This document shows, piece by piece, positions 1 to 9,010 of a stretch of 60,812 nt of DNA (positions are counted from its first letter, which is position 1; each line of letters starts with the position of its first letter). The stretch is from a candidate division KSB1 bacterium (GTDB taxonomy: Bacteria; Zhuqueibacterota; Zhuqueibacteria; Oleimicrobiales; Geothermoviventaceae), in assembly GCA_034506315.1 (NCBI GenBank), contig JAPDPT010000013.1, positions 1-60,812 of the forward strand. Direction: 5' to 3'. The position numbers were made by a program, and so were the translations under genes. Under the pieces are notes generated by a model. It saw only the letters and a program-made list of their open reading frames with translations. It had not been told where the DNA came from and ran no database searches.

Positions 1-33
1 CAGTGTCATCCCCTTGTTCTCCATCGCTCCCTC

Positions 34-468
34 TCACTCCGGTTGCTGATTGGTGATAAGCTCGGCTTCGCTGAAGAAAAAGGCGATCTCCTTGCGCGCA
101 TTATCCGGGGAGTCTGAACCGTGGACGATGTTCTCCTGCTTGTTGGCCGCGAAGGCATACCGAATCGTGCCCGGCGCCGCCTCTTTAGGGTCGGTGGCCC
201 CGATCAGCTCGCGGAAAGCGGCTACCGCATTCTCCTTCTCGAGGACCAGGACCACACTTTCACCCGAGCTCATGAAGCGCACCAGATCCGGATAAAACGG
301 ACGTTCCCGATGGACGGCGTAGAACTGCCGCGCCTGAGCCTCTGTGAGGCGAACAAGCTTCATCCCTACGATGTCGAAGCCCGCCTCGAGAATGCGATCC
401 AGCACTTTGCCCGTCAGTCGGCGACGAACGCAGTCCGGTTTCAGGATGGCCAGGGTCCGCTCTTTCAA
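34..468 (-). CDS. ndk: Nucleoside diphosphate kinase
   Basis: This 144-residue protein has the full length of bacterial NDK. It transfers the gamma-phosphate of ATP to other (d)NDPs through a phosphohistidine. The N-terminal LKPDCV segment and the active-site NIVHGSDS motif (His about 116) are both present. It is the last gene of the cpgS-arcC-sucCD-korDABC run, and its ATG overlaps the korC stop by four bases, so translational coupling is likely. In that setting it probably exchanges phosphate between GTP and ATP made by succinyl-CoA synthetase; that link is inference. Bases 1-33 downstream hold nothing I recognise. Confidence 0.97.
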   Translation of the reverse strand: MKERTLAILKPDCVRRRLTGKVLDRILEAGFDIVGMKLVRLTEAQARQFYAVHRERPFYPDLVRFMSSGESVVLVLEKENAVAAFRELIGATDPKEAAPGTIRYAFAANKQENIVHGSDSPDNARKEIAFFFSEAELITNQQPE

Positions 469-1040
469 ATTGCCTCCTCCACCTTCGGTCCGACACGAAA
501 ACCCAACTTCGCAGCCTCTTCGAATCCGAGCTCCAAGGCCTTCAGGTTCATCTCGACCGTGCCTTTGGGGGCCCGGGCCGCGACAGCCTGCTCGATCGCC
601 CGGCGGGAAACCACGCCCGTGATCCCCACCGTCAACCCCAGGGAAATCGCGTTTACGACCACCACGCGGCCGATTTCCCGCTCGGCGAGGTCGGTTATGG
701 GAACGCGGAGCACCCGGTAACGGCTCTCGTCCACCTTACGCACCAGCGTTTCGTCCACCAGAAGAATACCCCCTTCCTTGAGCTGGTGGTGAAAGACGTC
801 GTAGGAGCGCTGGGCGAGGGCCAGGAAGAAGTCAATCTCCGTGGCACGCGGGTAGATGACCGGACGATCGCTGATAATCACATCTACCTTGGTGGCTCCG
901 CCTCGAACTTGCGCCGTGTACGTGGGGCTTTGCACGGCGTAGAGGCCGTCGTAGATGACGGCTGCCTCGGCCAGGATCGCTCCCGCCAGGATCACCCCTT
1001 GCCCGCCCACGCCGCCGAACCGAAGCTCATAGTAGGTCAT
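465..1040 (-). CDS. korC: 2-oxoacid:ferredoxin oxidoreductase, gamma subunit
   Basis: This 191-residue protein matches the catalytic gamma domain of the pyruvate/2-oxoacid:ferredoxin oxidoreductase family, with the glycine-rich GGVGGQG motif at residues 9-15. It completes the four-subunit enzyme encoded just upstream (korD-A-B). That enzyme oxidatively decarboxylates a 2-oxoacid to an acyl-CoA and reduces ferredoxin. It overlaps korB by four bases at its start and ndk by four at its end. The neighbouring sucCD makes 2-oxoglutarate the likely substrate, but branched-chain 2-oxoacids (VOR type) cannot be excluded from sequence. Confidence 0.92.
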   Translation of the reverse strand: MTYYELRFGGVGGQGVILAGAILAEAAVIYDGLYAVQSPTYTAQVRGGATKVDVIISDRPVIYPRATEIDFFLALAQRSYDVFHHQLKEGGILLVDETLVRKVDESRYRVLRVPITDLAEREIGRVVVVNAISLGLTVGITGVVSRRAIEQAVAARAPKGTVEMNLKALELGFEEAAKLGFRVGPKVEEAI

Positions 1041-1867
1041 GCCTGCACTCCCACCGCTTTTTGGGCCCTCTCGATGACCCGCAGATACTCCTCGGTGTAC
1101 TCCACACGCTCGGCCACGTGCAGCTCGCCGGTGATGAACTTCCCTTCCAGCTCTTCGGGCGACATGTCCTTGGCGCGAGCGATCGGAACCCCATGGTCAC
1201 GGATCCACTGGATCATTTCCACCGCGTTGGGCATCCGGTTGCGCCGCCCGTACTGCACCGGACAGTCCGACATGGCCTCGATCACGCTGAACCCCTTGTG
1301 CCGCAGGCCGTTGGCAATGTAGCGCTCCAGGAGAAGCCCCTGCGCCACGGTCCCCCGTGCCACATAGGTAGCTCCCGCTGCGATGGCCACCTGGCAGATG
1401 TCCATGGCGGGATCCACGGCGCCGTAGGGAGCGGTCGAGGCCCGCATCCCGAAGGGGGTGGTGGGCGAGGCCTGCCCGCCCGTCATCCCGTAGATGTAGT
1501 TGTTGACCACGATCAGGGTGATGTCGATGTTCCGCCGACAGGCGTGAAGGAAATGATTGCCGCCGATGGCGGCGGCGTCGCCGTCGCCCGAGATGACGAT
1601 CACGTGCTTATCGGGACGTGCCAGCTTCAGCCCCGTGGCAAAGGTGAGGGCTCTTCCGTGGGTGGTGTGGAGGGTGTTGAAATCCACGTAGCCAGGAGTC
1701 CGGCTCGTACAGCCGATGCCGGAGACGATCGCCACGTCGTCCTGGGCCCATCCCACTTTCTCGATGGCCCGGAGCATCGCCTTCACCACGATGCCGATCC
1801 CGCACCCCGGGCACCACATATGGGGCATTCGGTCCATGCGGAGATACTTCTCATAGTCGAAGGCCAT
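1037..1867 (-). CDS. korB: 2-oxoacid:ferredoxin oxidoreductase, beta subunit (TPP-binding)
   Basis: This is a 276-residue TPP-binding subunit. The N-terminal CPGCG motif (Cys 19 and 22) is typical of KorB/VorA proteins. The thiamine diphosphate/Mg2+ motif runs from GDGD at residues 94-97 to NN at 122-123. It forms the active site together with KorA and passes electrons to the KorD ferredoxin. It starts three bases after the korA stop, so the genes are tightly packed. The size fits the split four-subunit enzymes of archaea and anaerobic bacteria rather than the single-chain pyruvate:ferredoxin oxidoreductase. Confidence 0.94.
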   Translation of the reverse strand: MAFDYEKYLRMDRMPHMWCPGCGIGIVVKAMLRAIEKVGWAQDDVAIVSGIGCTSRTPGYVDFNTLHTTHGRALTFATGLKLARPDKHVIVISGDGDAAAIGGNHFLHACRRNIDITLIVVNNYIYGMTGGQASPTTPFGMRASTAPYGAVDPAMDICQVAIAAGATYVARGTVAQGLLLERYIANGLRHKGFSVIEAMSDCPVQYGRRNRMPNAVEMIQWIRDHGVPIARAKDMSPEELEGKFITGELHVAERVEYTEEYLRVIERAQKAVGVQA

Positions 1868-1870
1868 CGT

Positions 1871-3004
1871 TCACACCCTCGCGCGAATCGCTTCCAGAAT
1901 CTCTGGGGGATCGATCGGGATCCCTCCCACCTTGTTGATGGGGATCACGGGGCAGCGACCAGCCACAACCCGCTCCACCTCGAACACCAGCTGGCCCATG
2001 TTCATTTCCGGGACCAGGATCGCCTTGACCCGCTCGGCGAGGCGAGCCACTTCGGCTTCCGGGAACGGCCATAGGCTGATGGGCCGGAACAGGCCGGCGC
2101 GGATGCCCATCGCTCGCGCGCGGTCCACCGCCGCGTGGGCGCTGCGCCCCATCGATCCATAGGCGACCACCGCGATTTCGGCATCCTCCAACCGGTGCTC
2201 CGCCCACCAGAGAATCTCGTCCAGATGGCCCATGATCTTGCGCCGCTGCCGCTCCATGTCCCGCTGGATGATTTCCGGATTGGTGGTGGGGAAACCCGCC
2301 TTGTCGTGATTCAGCCCGGTGACATTGAAGCGGTAGCCGCTGAAGAAGGGGGCCAGCGGGGGCACATCACCCTGCGTATCGTCGTACGGGTAATAGCGCT
2401 CGGGGGGCACGGTTGGCCTTGCCCGGTCCACAATCTCAATCTCGCTGGGGTCTGGAATCCGGAAGCCCTCGTGCATGTGTCCAAGGATCTCGTCGAGGAG
2501 CAGGATCACGGGCACGCGGAACTTCTCAGAGAGATTGAACGATCGCACCGTGGCCCAGAAGATCTCGTCGATGAAGGCGGGCGCCAGGGCGATAATCCAG
2601 TGGTCGCCGTGGGTCCCCCAGCGGGCCTGCATCACATCCATCTGCGATGGGTGGGTGGGAAGTCCGGTGCTCGGTCCACCACGCATCACGTCCACCACGA
2701 CCACGGGTATCTCCGCCATGCAGGCGTAGCCCAGGTTCTCCTGTTTCAGCGAAAAGCCGGGGCCGCTGGTAGCGGTCATCGATTTCACCCCGGCCAGACT
2801 GGCGCCAATCACGGCGCCCATAGAGGCGATCTCGTCCTCCATCTGGATGAAGACACCACCGACCTGCGGCAGCCGAACGGCCATGTACTCCGCAATCTCC
2901 GAGGACGGTGTAATCGGGTAGCCCGCGAAGAAGCGACAGCCGGCCAGAATGGCCGCCTCTGCCACCAGATGGTTACCCTCCCAAAGTCGAATTTCCTTCG
3001 CCAA
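1871..3004 (-). CDS. korA: 2-oxoacid:ferredoxin oxidoreductase, alpha subunit
   Basis: This 377-residue alpha subunit has the N-terminal pyrimidine-binding domain with the family motif AGYPITPSSEI near residues 28-38. The TATSGPGFSL segment and a C-terminal transketolase-like domain follow. It pairs with KorB for decarboxylation. There is no fused gamma domain, unlike the long KorA of many aerobes, and this agrees with the separate korC gene. The preference for 2-oxoglutarate is inferred from the adjacent succinyl-CoA synthetase genes. The start has the strong ribosome-binding site GGAGG a few bases upstream. Confidence 0.94.
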   Translation of the reverse strand: MAKEIRLWEGNHLVAEAAILAGCRFFAGYPITPSSEIAEYMAVRLPQVGGVFIQMEDEIASMGAVIGASLAGVKSMTATSGPGFSLKQENLGYACMAEIPVVVVDVMRGGPSTGLPTHPSQMDVMQARWGTHGDHWIIALAPAFIDEIFWATVRSFNLSEKFRVPVILLLDEILGHMHEGFRIPDPSEIEIVDRARPTVPPERYYPYDDTQGDVPPLAPFFSGYRFNVTGLNHDKAGFPTTNPEIIQRDMERQRRKIMGHLDEILWWAEHRLEDAEIAVVAYGSMGRSAHAAVDRARAMGIRAGLFRPISLWPFPEAEVARLAERVKAILVPEMNMGQLVFEVERVVAGRCPVIPINKVGGIPIDPPEILEAIRARV

Positions 3005-3022
3005 GGAGACCTCCCTCCGGCC

Positions 3023-3295
3023 TCAGTAGACTTTGATTGCAAAGTCCGGGCAATGGACCTCACAGAGCATGCATCGGGTGCACGCCTCGGGGCGTACTAC
3101 TTCGACGATGGCGCCCACCCACCGGGTGGGATCAGGACGCATCTCCAGGACATTCCGCGGACACATGACCACGCAGATTTCGCACCCCTTGCAGAAATCG
3201 GCGATGACTTCGATCCGCGGAACGTCCTTCCTGGCCTCCCGTTGCCCCGACCCGCTTTGCTCTACCTGGGTCTCCTGTGTCGTCGTCTCACCCAT
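3023..3295 (-). CDS. korD: 2x[4Fe-4S] ferredoxin subunit of 2-oxoacid oxidoreductase
   Basis: This 90-residue protein has two CxxCxxCxxxCP cluster motifs, at Cys 35/38/41/45 and Cys 72/75/78/82. They are preceded by a roughly 25-residue polar N-terminal extension. It carries electrons out of the KorAB active site. Its position directly before korA follows the D-A-B-C gene order seen in several anaerobes. It lies 38 bases after the sucD stop and 18 bases before korA. It could in principle serve other enzymes as a free ferredoxin, but its placement argues for a dedicated subunit. Confidence 0.93.
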   Translation of the reverse strand: MGETTTQETQVEQSGSGQREARKDVPRIEVIADFCKGCEICVVMCPRNVLEMRPDPTRWVGAIVEVVRPEACTRCMLCEVHCPDFAIKVY

Positions 3296-3333
3296 GGTTC
3301 ACCCTCCCAGCACCCTTCGCGGCGTGTGCCTTT

Positions 3334-4209
3334 CTACTTCTTGAGAACCTCCTGCACCGTTTTCCCAATTTCGGCAGGACTTGGGCAGACCACAACTCCC
3401 GCTTCCTCCAGAGCGCGGATCTTCTCCTCGGCCGTACCCCTCCCGCCGGCGATGATGGCGCCCGCGTGCCCCATCCGCCGCCCGGGCGGGGCCGTGCGTC
3501 CCGCCACAAAGGCGATCACAGGCTTGGAGAAGTAGGACCGAATGTAGCGGGCAGCCTCCTCCTCGGCCGTGCCCCCGATTTCTCCAATCAGGACCACCGC
3601 CTCCGTGTACGGGTCCTGCTGGAACAGGGCCAGAGCGTCCACAAACGTCGTGCCAACGATCGGATCGCCGCCGATCCCTACGCAGGTGGACTGTCCAAGG
3701 CCAAGCCGGGTCAATTGATACACTGCCTCGTAGGTCAAAGTTCCGCTACGGGAAACTACCCCGATGAACCCAGGTTGGTGGATAAAACCCGGCATGATCC
3801 CAACCTTCGCCTGCCCCGGCGTAATCACGCCCGGGCAGTTAGGACCTACCAGACGCGTCCCGCGCCGGGTCAGGTAATCCTTCACCTTCACCAGATCCAG
3901 CGCGGGGATCCCTTCCGTGATGCACACCACCAGACGGATCCCCGCGTCCGCCGCTTCCATCACCGCGTCCGCTGCAAAGGCGGGAGGGACGAAAACGACG
4001 GACGTGTTGGCCCCGGTTTCCCGGACGGCCTGCTCCACGGTATCGAAAATGGGGACAACTCCATCGAACTTCTGGCCACCCTTGCCAGGAGTCACCCCGG
4101 CCACCACACGGGTGCCGTACTCGATCATCTGTCGGGTGTGGAACGAACCTTCGCTCCCGGTGATTCCCTGAACCACGAGCCGGGTATTCTTATCGACCAG
4201 GATTCCCAC
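3334..4209 (-). CDS. sucD: Succinyl-CoA synthetase, alpha subunit
   Basis: This is a 291-residue, full-length SucD. It has the N-terminal CoA-binding Rossmann domain ([13 protein letters not shown], residues 13-25) and the GPNCPG motif near 122-127. The phosphorylated histidine lies in the MGHAGAI segment (His about 248). With SucC it converts succinyl-CoA, ADP or GDP and phosphate to succinate and a nucleoside triphosphate, or runs the reverse reaction in a reductive TCA direction. It follows sucC after 41 bases and precedes korD, so the product of KOR could be used directly for substrate-level phosphorylation. Confidence 0.96.
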   Translation of the reverse strand: MGILVDKNTRLVVQGITGSEGSFHTRQMIEYGTRVVAGVTPGKGGQKFDGVVPIFDTVEQAVRETGANTSVVFVPPAFAADAVMEAADAGIRLVVCITEGIPALDLVKVKDYLTRRGTRLVGPNCPGVITPGQAKVGIMPGFIHQPGFIGVVSRSGTLTYEAVYQLTRLGLGQSTCVGIGGDPIVGTTFVDALALFQQDPYTEAVVLIGEIGGTAEEEAARYIRSYFSKPVIAFVAGRTAPPGRRMGHAGAIIAGGRGTAEEKIRALEEAGVVVCPSPAEIGKTVQEVLKK

Positions 4210-4250
4210 GGCCTCCCTCCTCCTTCTGGCTCCTGCTGCTCCATGGACTC

Positions 4251-5411
4251 TCAGGCCGACGCGGCGCGCACGGCCTTCTCGGCCGCCTCGGCAAGGTCGC
4301 TGGCAACGATGAAATTCAGTCCCGAGCCGTGAAGTAGCGCTGCCGCTTCCTCCGCGTTGGTTCCCTGGAGACGCACGACAATGGGTACCTTCACTCCGAC
4401 CTGGCGGCTTGCCTCAATCACTCCCTGCGCGACGCGATCGCACCGGACGATCCCGCCGAAGATGTTAATGAGCACGGCCTTAACTCTTGGATCCGAGAGG
4501 AGGATGCGGAAGCCATTGGCAACGGTTTCCGCCGAGGCCCCGCCGCCGACGTCCAGGAAGTTGGCGGGACTTCCGCCGTAGAGCTTGACGATGTCCATGG
4601 TGGCCATTGCCAGGCCGGCCCCGTTGACCATGCAGCCCACATTCCCGTCCAGGCGGATGTAGTTCAGGTGGTACCGGGACGCTTCCACTTCCAGAGGATC
4701 TTCTTCGTCCAGATCGCGGAGGGCCAGAAGGTCTGGATGCCGGAAAAGGCCGTTGTCGTCCAGATTCACCTTCGCGTCCAGGGCCAGCAGGCGCCCGTCC
4801 CGAGTGAGGACGAGGGGATTGATCTCCGCCAGGGAAGCATCGAGCGCGGTGTAGGCCTCGTAGAGGCCGCCCAAGAGGGGCAAAGCCTGCTTCAGAAGCT
4901 CGTCCCGCAGACCCAGTCCCAGGCAGAGCCGGCGCAACTGGAAGCTGGCTAGGCCATAGGCCGGGTCGGCGTACTCTTTCAGGATTTTTTCGGGCGAGCG
5001 GGCAGCGACCTCCTCGATTTCTACCCCGCCTTCACTACTGGCCATCAAGACGACGCGTTCCGCGGCTCTGTCGAGGACCACGCCGGCGTAGAGTTCCCGT
5101 TCTGCCTCCACAGCCTCCTCCACAAGGATGCGCCGTACTATCCGCCCCTCGGGGCCGGTCTGAGCGGTTACGAGCCGGCTGCCGAGCATCTGAGAAGCCA
5201 GAGACTCCGCTTCCTCCGGCGTCCGTGCCAGGCGAATTCCCCCGGCCTTGCCTCGACCGCCCGCGTGGATCTGGGCCTTGAGGACCGCTCGCCCGCCCAG
5301 CTCCGCCGTCACGCGCCTTGCTTCCGCAGGAGAGGAGACGACCTCCCCCCTGGGGACCGCCACTCCGTGTCGGCGCAGTAACTTCTTCGCTTGGAACTCG
5401 TGGATCTTCAC
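4251..5411 (-). CDS. sucC: Succinyl-CoA synthetase, beta subunit (ADP/GDP-forming)
   Basis: This is a 386-residue ATP-grasp subunit of normal length. It shows the nucleotide-binding AGGRGKAGG loop at residues 50-58 and the C-terminal ligase domain with [12 protein letters not shown] and INIFGGI segments. It partners with the adjacent SucD. It begins 23 bases after arcC ends, in the same orientation. Nucleotide specificity (ADP or GDP) cannot be read confidently from the sequence, and the presence of ndk in the same operon would suit either. Confidence 0.96.
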   Translation of the reverse strand: MKIHEFQAKKLLRRHGVAVPRGEVVSSPAEARRVTAELGGRAVLKAQIHAGGRGKAGGIRLARTPEEAESLASQMLGSRLVTAQTGPEGRIVRRILVEEAVEAERELYAGVVLDRAAERVVLMASSEGGVEIEEVAARSPEKILKEYADPAYGLASFQLRRLCLGLGLRDELLKQALPLLGGLYEAYTALDASLAEINPLVLTRDGRLLALDAKVNLDDNGLFRHPDLLALRDLDEEDPLEVEASRYHLNYIRLDGNVGCMVNGAGLAMATMDIVKLYGGSPANFLDVGGGASAETVANGFRILLSDPRVKAVLINIFGGIVRCDRVAQGVIEASRQVGVKVPIVVRLQGTNAEEAAALLHGSGLNFIVASDLAEAAEKAVRAASA

Positions 5412-5434
5412 CTTCTCCCTCCTTCGCGTCTGAC

Positions 5435-6388
5435 TTAGGGGACGATCCGCGTTCCCGTTTTGCCGAGCAGCGCCTCCGGAAACCTCTGCACCGAGGTGAT
5501 GAGAACCATCTTCCCCCCGTGCTCGAGGAAATCGATGGCAGCCTCGATCTTGGGACCCATGCTGCCCTTCGGAAAGTGGCCCTGCCGGTGATACTCCTTG
5601 GCCTGTTCGACCGTCATTACGTCGAGATCCACCTGGTCCGGCTGGCGAAAGTTCAGGGCCACCTTATCGACGCCGGTCAGGATGTACAGCTCCTCCGCCC
5701 CTATGTCGCGGGCAAGAATGGCCGCGGCGCGATCCTTGTCCACGACGCCATCTACGCCCTCGTAGGTACCGTCTTCCTCCACGTAGACAGGTATCCCCCC
5801 TCCTCCGGCCGCAATGACCACCACCCCCTGCTCTACCAGCCTGCGGATTGTGTCCTTCTCCACAATCGCAAGGGGCAGAGGCGAGGGAACCACGCGGCGC
5901 CAGCCTCGGCCCGGATCTCGCTTGATCACCCAGCCGCGGCTGCGCCGAAACTCCTCCACCCGATCCTCGGGGATGAACGGCCCCACGAACTTCGTGGGGT
6001 TGGCAATGGAGGGGTCATCCCGCGCCACGATCACCTGGGTTACGATGGTACAGACCTCCCGCTGGATCCCTCGCTTGATCAGCTTGTTCTGTAAGGACTG
6101 TTGAATCATGTACCCCATTCCGCCTTGCAGGTCGGCCACAATCACGCCGAGAGGAAGGGGAGGGACCAGGTGGCGCGTCTCCTCCACGCGGATGAGGGCA
6201 TTGCCAACCTGGGGGCCGTTCCCGTGGGTGATCACCACCCGGTACCCCCGCTCAATGAGATCGGCAACCCCCACCAGGCTGCGCCGGGTGTTGGCGAACT
6301 GCTGGGTAATGTTGCCCTCTTCGAATTCTCTCGTGATGGCGTTTCCTCCAAGCGCCACCACGACGATTTTCCCCTCCGGGTTGACCAA
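5435..6388 (-). CDS. arcC: Carbamate kinase
   Basis: This is a 317-residue member of the amino-acid-kinase fold. The N-terminal ALGGNAI motif (residues 12-18) and the THGNGPQVGNAL segment are characteristic of carbamate kinase. The enzyme makes ATP and carbamate (then CO2 and NH3) from carbamoyl phosphate and ADP. No arginine deiminase or ornithine carbamoyltransferase gene lies in the window, so the source of carbamoyl phosphate is not visible. It stands between a cyclic-DPG-synthetase-like GTPase and sucCD, so three ATP-related activities share one transcription unit. Confidence 0.95.
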   Translation of the reverse strand: MVNPEGKIVVVALGGNAITREFEEGNITQQFANTRRSLVGVADLIERGYRVVITHGNGPQVGNALIRVEETRHLVPPLPLGVIVADLQGGMGYMIQQSLQNKLIKRGIQREVCTIVTQVIVARDDPSIANPTKFVGPFIPEDRVEEFRRSRGWVIKRDPGRGWRRVVPSPLPLAIVEKDTIRRLVEQGVVVIAAGGGGIPVYVEEDGTYEGVDGVVDKDRAAAILARDIGAEELYILTGVDKVALNFRQPDQVDLDVMTVEQAKEYHRQGHFPKGSMGPKIEAAIDFLEHGGKMVLITSVQRFPEALLGKTGTRIVP

Positions 6389-6415
6389 AGCCCCTTTCCT
6401 CCACCGAGTCAGCCC

Positions 6416-7747
6416 TTAGTGGATTCCCAGCCTGTCCAAAATCGGCTGCAGTACCTCCTCCAAGGTCGGTTGACCGATCTCCTGCAATTCGTAATAGACG
6501 CGGGTACTCGGTTTCTCAATCTTGAAAAGACGGCGCAGATCCACCGGCGTGGCAATCACTACCGCCTCCGCAGGGGTGAGGGCGATGGTCTCCTCGAGCT
6601 CGCGGATCTGCTGCGCGCCGTATCCCATGGCCGGAAGCACCTTGCCGAGGTGCGGATAAGTGGTCAGCGTTTCCTTGAGGGAGCCTACCAGGTACGGCCT
6701 GGGGTCTACCAGCTCTGCGGCGCCAAAGCGACGTGCCGCCACCGTGCCCGCCCCGTAGCCCATTTCGCCGTGGGTGAGGGTTGGGCCATCCTCCACCACC
6801 AGCACCCTCTTTCCGCGGACCACTTTCGGATCCTCGACGAAAATGGGCGAGGCCGCGTCGATTATCCGGGCGCGCGGATTGACGCTGAGCACGTTCTCGC
6901 GCACCTTCTCGATGTTCTCCCAAGAGGCCGTATCCTCTTTGTTGATTACCACCACATCCGCCATTCGAAGGTTCACCTCCCCCGGATAGTAAGCCAGTTC
7001 GTGCCCCGCCCGGTGCGGATCCGCCACCACGATGTGAAGATCGGGCTGGTAGAAGGGAAAGTCATTGTTGCCCCCGTCCCAGACGATCACATCGGCCTCC
7101 GCCTCGGCCTGGCGCAGGATCTCGCCGTAGTCTACGCCGGCGTAGACCACGTTTCCGCGACGAATGTGCGGTTCGTACTCCTCCCGCTCCTCAATCGTGC
7201 ATCCGTAGCGATCGAGGTCCTCCAAAGAGGCAAACCTTTGGACTCGCTGGGAAACCAGATCGCCGTAGGGCATGGGGTGACGGACGACGACCACGCGCGC
7301 CCCGGCGGCGCGCAGAATATCGGTAACCTTGCGGGTGGTTTGGCTCTTTCCGCAGCCCGTTCGCACGGCACAAACCGCCACCACCGGCTTCTGGCTCCGG
7401 ATCATCGTGTCCCGAGGTCCAAGCAACACAAACGAGGCTCCGGCAGCCATCGCCTCCGACGCCCGGTGCATCACATGCACGTGGGAAACGTCGCTGTACG
7501 CAAACACCACCTCGTCCACCTCGAAGCGCCTCACCAGTTCGGTGAGGTCTTCCTCCGGATACACGGGGATACCCTCCGGGTATCGCGGACCCGCCAGGGC
7601 TGCTGGATACCTTCTATCGTCGATATTCGGAATCTGGGCCGCTGTAAAAGCCACAACTTCGTAGTCCGGATCGTCACGGAAAAGCACGTTGAAATTGTGA
7701 AAGTCCCTGCCTGCCGCTCCCATGATGATCACCCGGCGTTTCCTCAT
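6416..7747 (-). CDS. Cyclic 2,3-diphosphoglycerate synthetase-like P-loop GTPase
   Basis: This protein is 443 residues long from the ATG chosen here, which follows a strong AAGGAGG site by four bases. An in-frame GTG at 7780 would add 11 residues but lacks such a site. A Rossmann-like N-terminal domain (VIIMGAAGRDFHNFN) is followed by a P-loop RTGCGKSQTT at about residues 129-138 and a guanine-specificity-like NKED later. This architecture matches the archaeal cyclic 2,3-diphosphoglycerate synthetase family, whose bacterial members have no established role. It heads the operon, 28 bases before arcC, and the pairing suggests a link to carbamoyl-phosphate or acyl-phosphate metabolism. That link is inference. 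Confidence 0.85.
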   Translation of the reverse strand: MRKRRVIIMGAAGRDFHNFNVLFRDDPDYEVVAFTAAQIPNIDDRRYPAALAGPRYPEGIPVYPEEDLTELVRRFEVDEVVFAYSDVSHVHVMHRASEAMAAGASFVLLGPRDTMIRSQKPVVAVCAVRTGCGKSQTTRKVTDILRAAGARVVVVRHPMPYGDLVSQRVQRFASLEDLDRYGCTIEEREEYEPHIRRGNVVYAGVDYGEILRQAEAEADVIVWDGGNNDFPFYQPDLHIVVADPHRAGHELAYYPGEVNLRMADVVVINKEDTASWENIEKVRENVLSVNPRARIIDAASPIFVEDPKVVRGKRVLVVEDGPTLTHGEMGYGAGTVAARRFGAAELVDPRPYLVGSLKETLTTYPHLGKVLPAMGYGAQQIRELEETIALTPAEAVVIATPVDLRRLFKIEKPSTRVYYELQEIGQPTLEEVLQPILDRLGIH

Positions 7748-7828
7748 ATGGCCTCCTTGCTTTGGTCCACCATCCCACACTCGCCCCCCTTACCGAACTT
7801 AGCTCTCCCAATTTGAAATGGCCGCGGC

Positions 7829-7859
7829 AAAAAAAGAGGCAGGTTTTCACCCTGCCTCT
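7829..7859 (-). terminator. Intrinsic terminator of dusB
   Basis: A perfect 9-bp inverted repeat (7835-7843 with 7851-7859, loop of seven) is followed on the minus strand by a run of seven T residues. It lies 14 bases after the dusB stop and 82 bases before the next gene's ATG. It therefore ends the dusB transcript and isolates the energy operon downstream. Confidence 0.92.
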
Positions 7860-7872
7860 CGGTTTACTCACG

Positions 7873-8853
7873 CTAAGATACCCTTGGCCATTGGGCGAAC
7901 CTTTGCCGGTAACTCCTCAGGAGGGTAATGGCTTCCTCCGGCCTATCGGTCCGCACCAAACGGTCCTTTAGAGCGGTCGCCTCGCGCAAACCCTTCAGAT
8001 AAAACGTGAGGTGCCGTTTGACGAAGCGAAGCCCGCGCTCCCGACCGTAGCGCTGCACACAAAGCTCCAGGTGACGCAGCGCCATGTCCAACCTTTCCGA
8101 AGGCGACGGATCCGCGTATCGGCCGTTCTCGGTGAGCTCCCGAATTTGTCGAAAGATCCACGGGTTTCCCAGGGCGCCGCGGCCGATCATCACCAGATCG
8201 CACCCGGTTTGCTGCCTCATCTGCAGGGCATCCTCGGCCGTGCGCACATCCCCATTGCCGATGACGCAGATACCTACCGCCTTCTTGACGGCCTCGATTA
8301 GGCTCCAGTCGGCTTTGCCCCGGAAGCGTTGGTCGCCGGTCCGAGGGTGGAGTGTGACAGCCGCCACTCCGGCCTGCTCCAGGCGTCTTGCAGCTTCCAC
8401 GGCCACGACTTCTCGTGCGGACCATCCGCTGCGAATCTTGGCCGTCACGGGTACGCAAACAGCCCTCACTACGGCCCGCGCGACGCTCTCCACCCGCGAC
8501 AGATCGCGCAACAACGCCGCCCCCTCTCCCCGGCGAACAACCTTGGGAGTCGGGCAACCGAAGTTCAGATCAAACCCGTCAGGCTCGAGTGCCTGGAGCC
8601 GCCGGGCAGCTTCGGCGATCCTTTGCGGATCGGAACCGAAAAGCTGGATCACGACCGGCCGCTCCTCCGCTTCGAATGCCGTCAACTCGTACGTGCGGGC
8701 GCAGCCGCGGAGAATCCCCTCCGCGCTGATCATTTCCGTGACCACAAATGCGGCGCCCTGCACGCGGCACAGATGGCGGAACACAGGGTCCGTGAAGCCT
8801 GCCAGTGGCGCCAGAACGGCCTGCCCCGTAAGTGCTGTAAAGTCGAGAGGCAT
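7873..8853 (-). CDS. dusB: tRNA-dihydrouridine synthase
   Basis: This 326-residue FMN-dependent enzyme reduces specific uridines in tRNA D-loops. The TIM-barrel start APLAGFTDPVFR and the catalytic cysteine in LNFGCPTPKVV (Cys 100) are visible, along with the late IGRGALGNPWIF phosphate-binding segment. I chose the ATG at 8853 because the protein family begins there and a good promoter ends seven bases upstream. The in-frame TTG at 8889 would lie inside that promoter's -35 box. The gene is monocistronic, with its own promoter and terminator. Confidence 0.95.
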   Translation of the reverse strand: MPLDFTALTGQAVLAPLAGFTDPVFRHLCRVQGAAFVVTEMISAEGILRGCARTYELTAFEAEERPVVIQLFGSDPQRIAEAARRLQALEPDGFDLNFGCPTPKVVRRGEGAALLRDLSRVESVARAVVRAVCVPVTAKIRSGWSAREVVAVEAARRLEQAGVAAVTLHPRTGDQRFRGKADWSLIEAVKKAVGICVIGNGDVRTAEDALQMRQQTGCDLVMIGRGALGNPWIFRQIRELTENGRYADPSPSERLDMALRHLELCVQRYGRERGLRFVKRHLTFYLKGLREATALKDRLVRTDRPEEAITLLRSYRQRFAQWPRVS

Positions 8854-8860
8854 CGCGGTC

Positions 8861-8889
8861 AATGTATCATAATTCGCCTCATTTTGCAA
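8861..8889 (-). promoter_or_regulatory. Putative sigma70-type promoter of dusB, possibly leaderless
   Basis: On the minus strand a -35 element TTGCAA (8889-8884, preceded by CC) is separated by 17 bases from the -10 element TACATT (8866-8861). Only seven bases separate the -10 box from the dusB ATG, which predicts transcription starting at or next to the A of the start codon. No Shine-Dalgarno sequence would be in the message. Confidence 0.6.
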
Positions 8890-9010
8890 GGCGTTTCCCT
8901 TTTCCTCGTGGAGGTGCCCGTATGGCGATCTCTCGTTCCCTCCCGGGACGGAGGGCTACAGGGAGGAACCCACGCCACCCATCAGGCAATCGGGTGGGGG
9001 GAGGGACACT

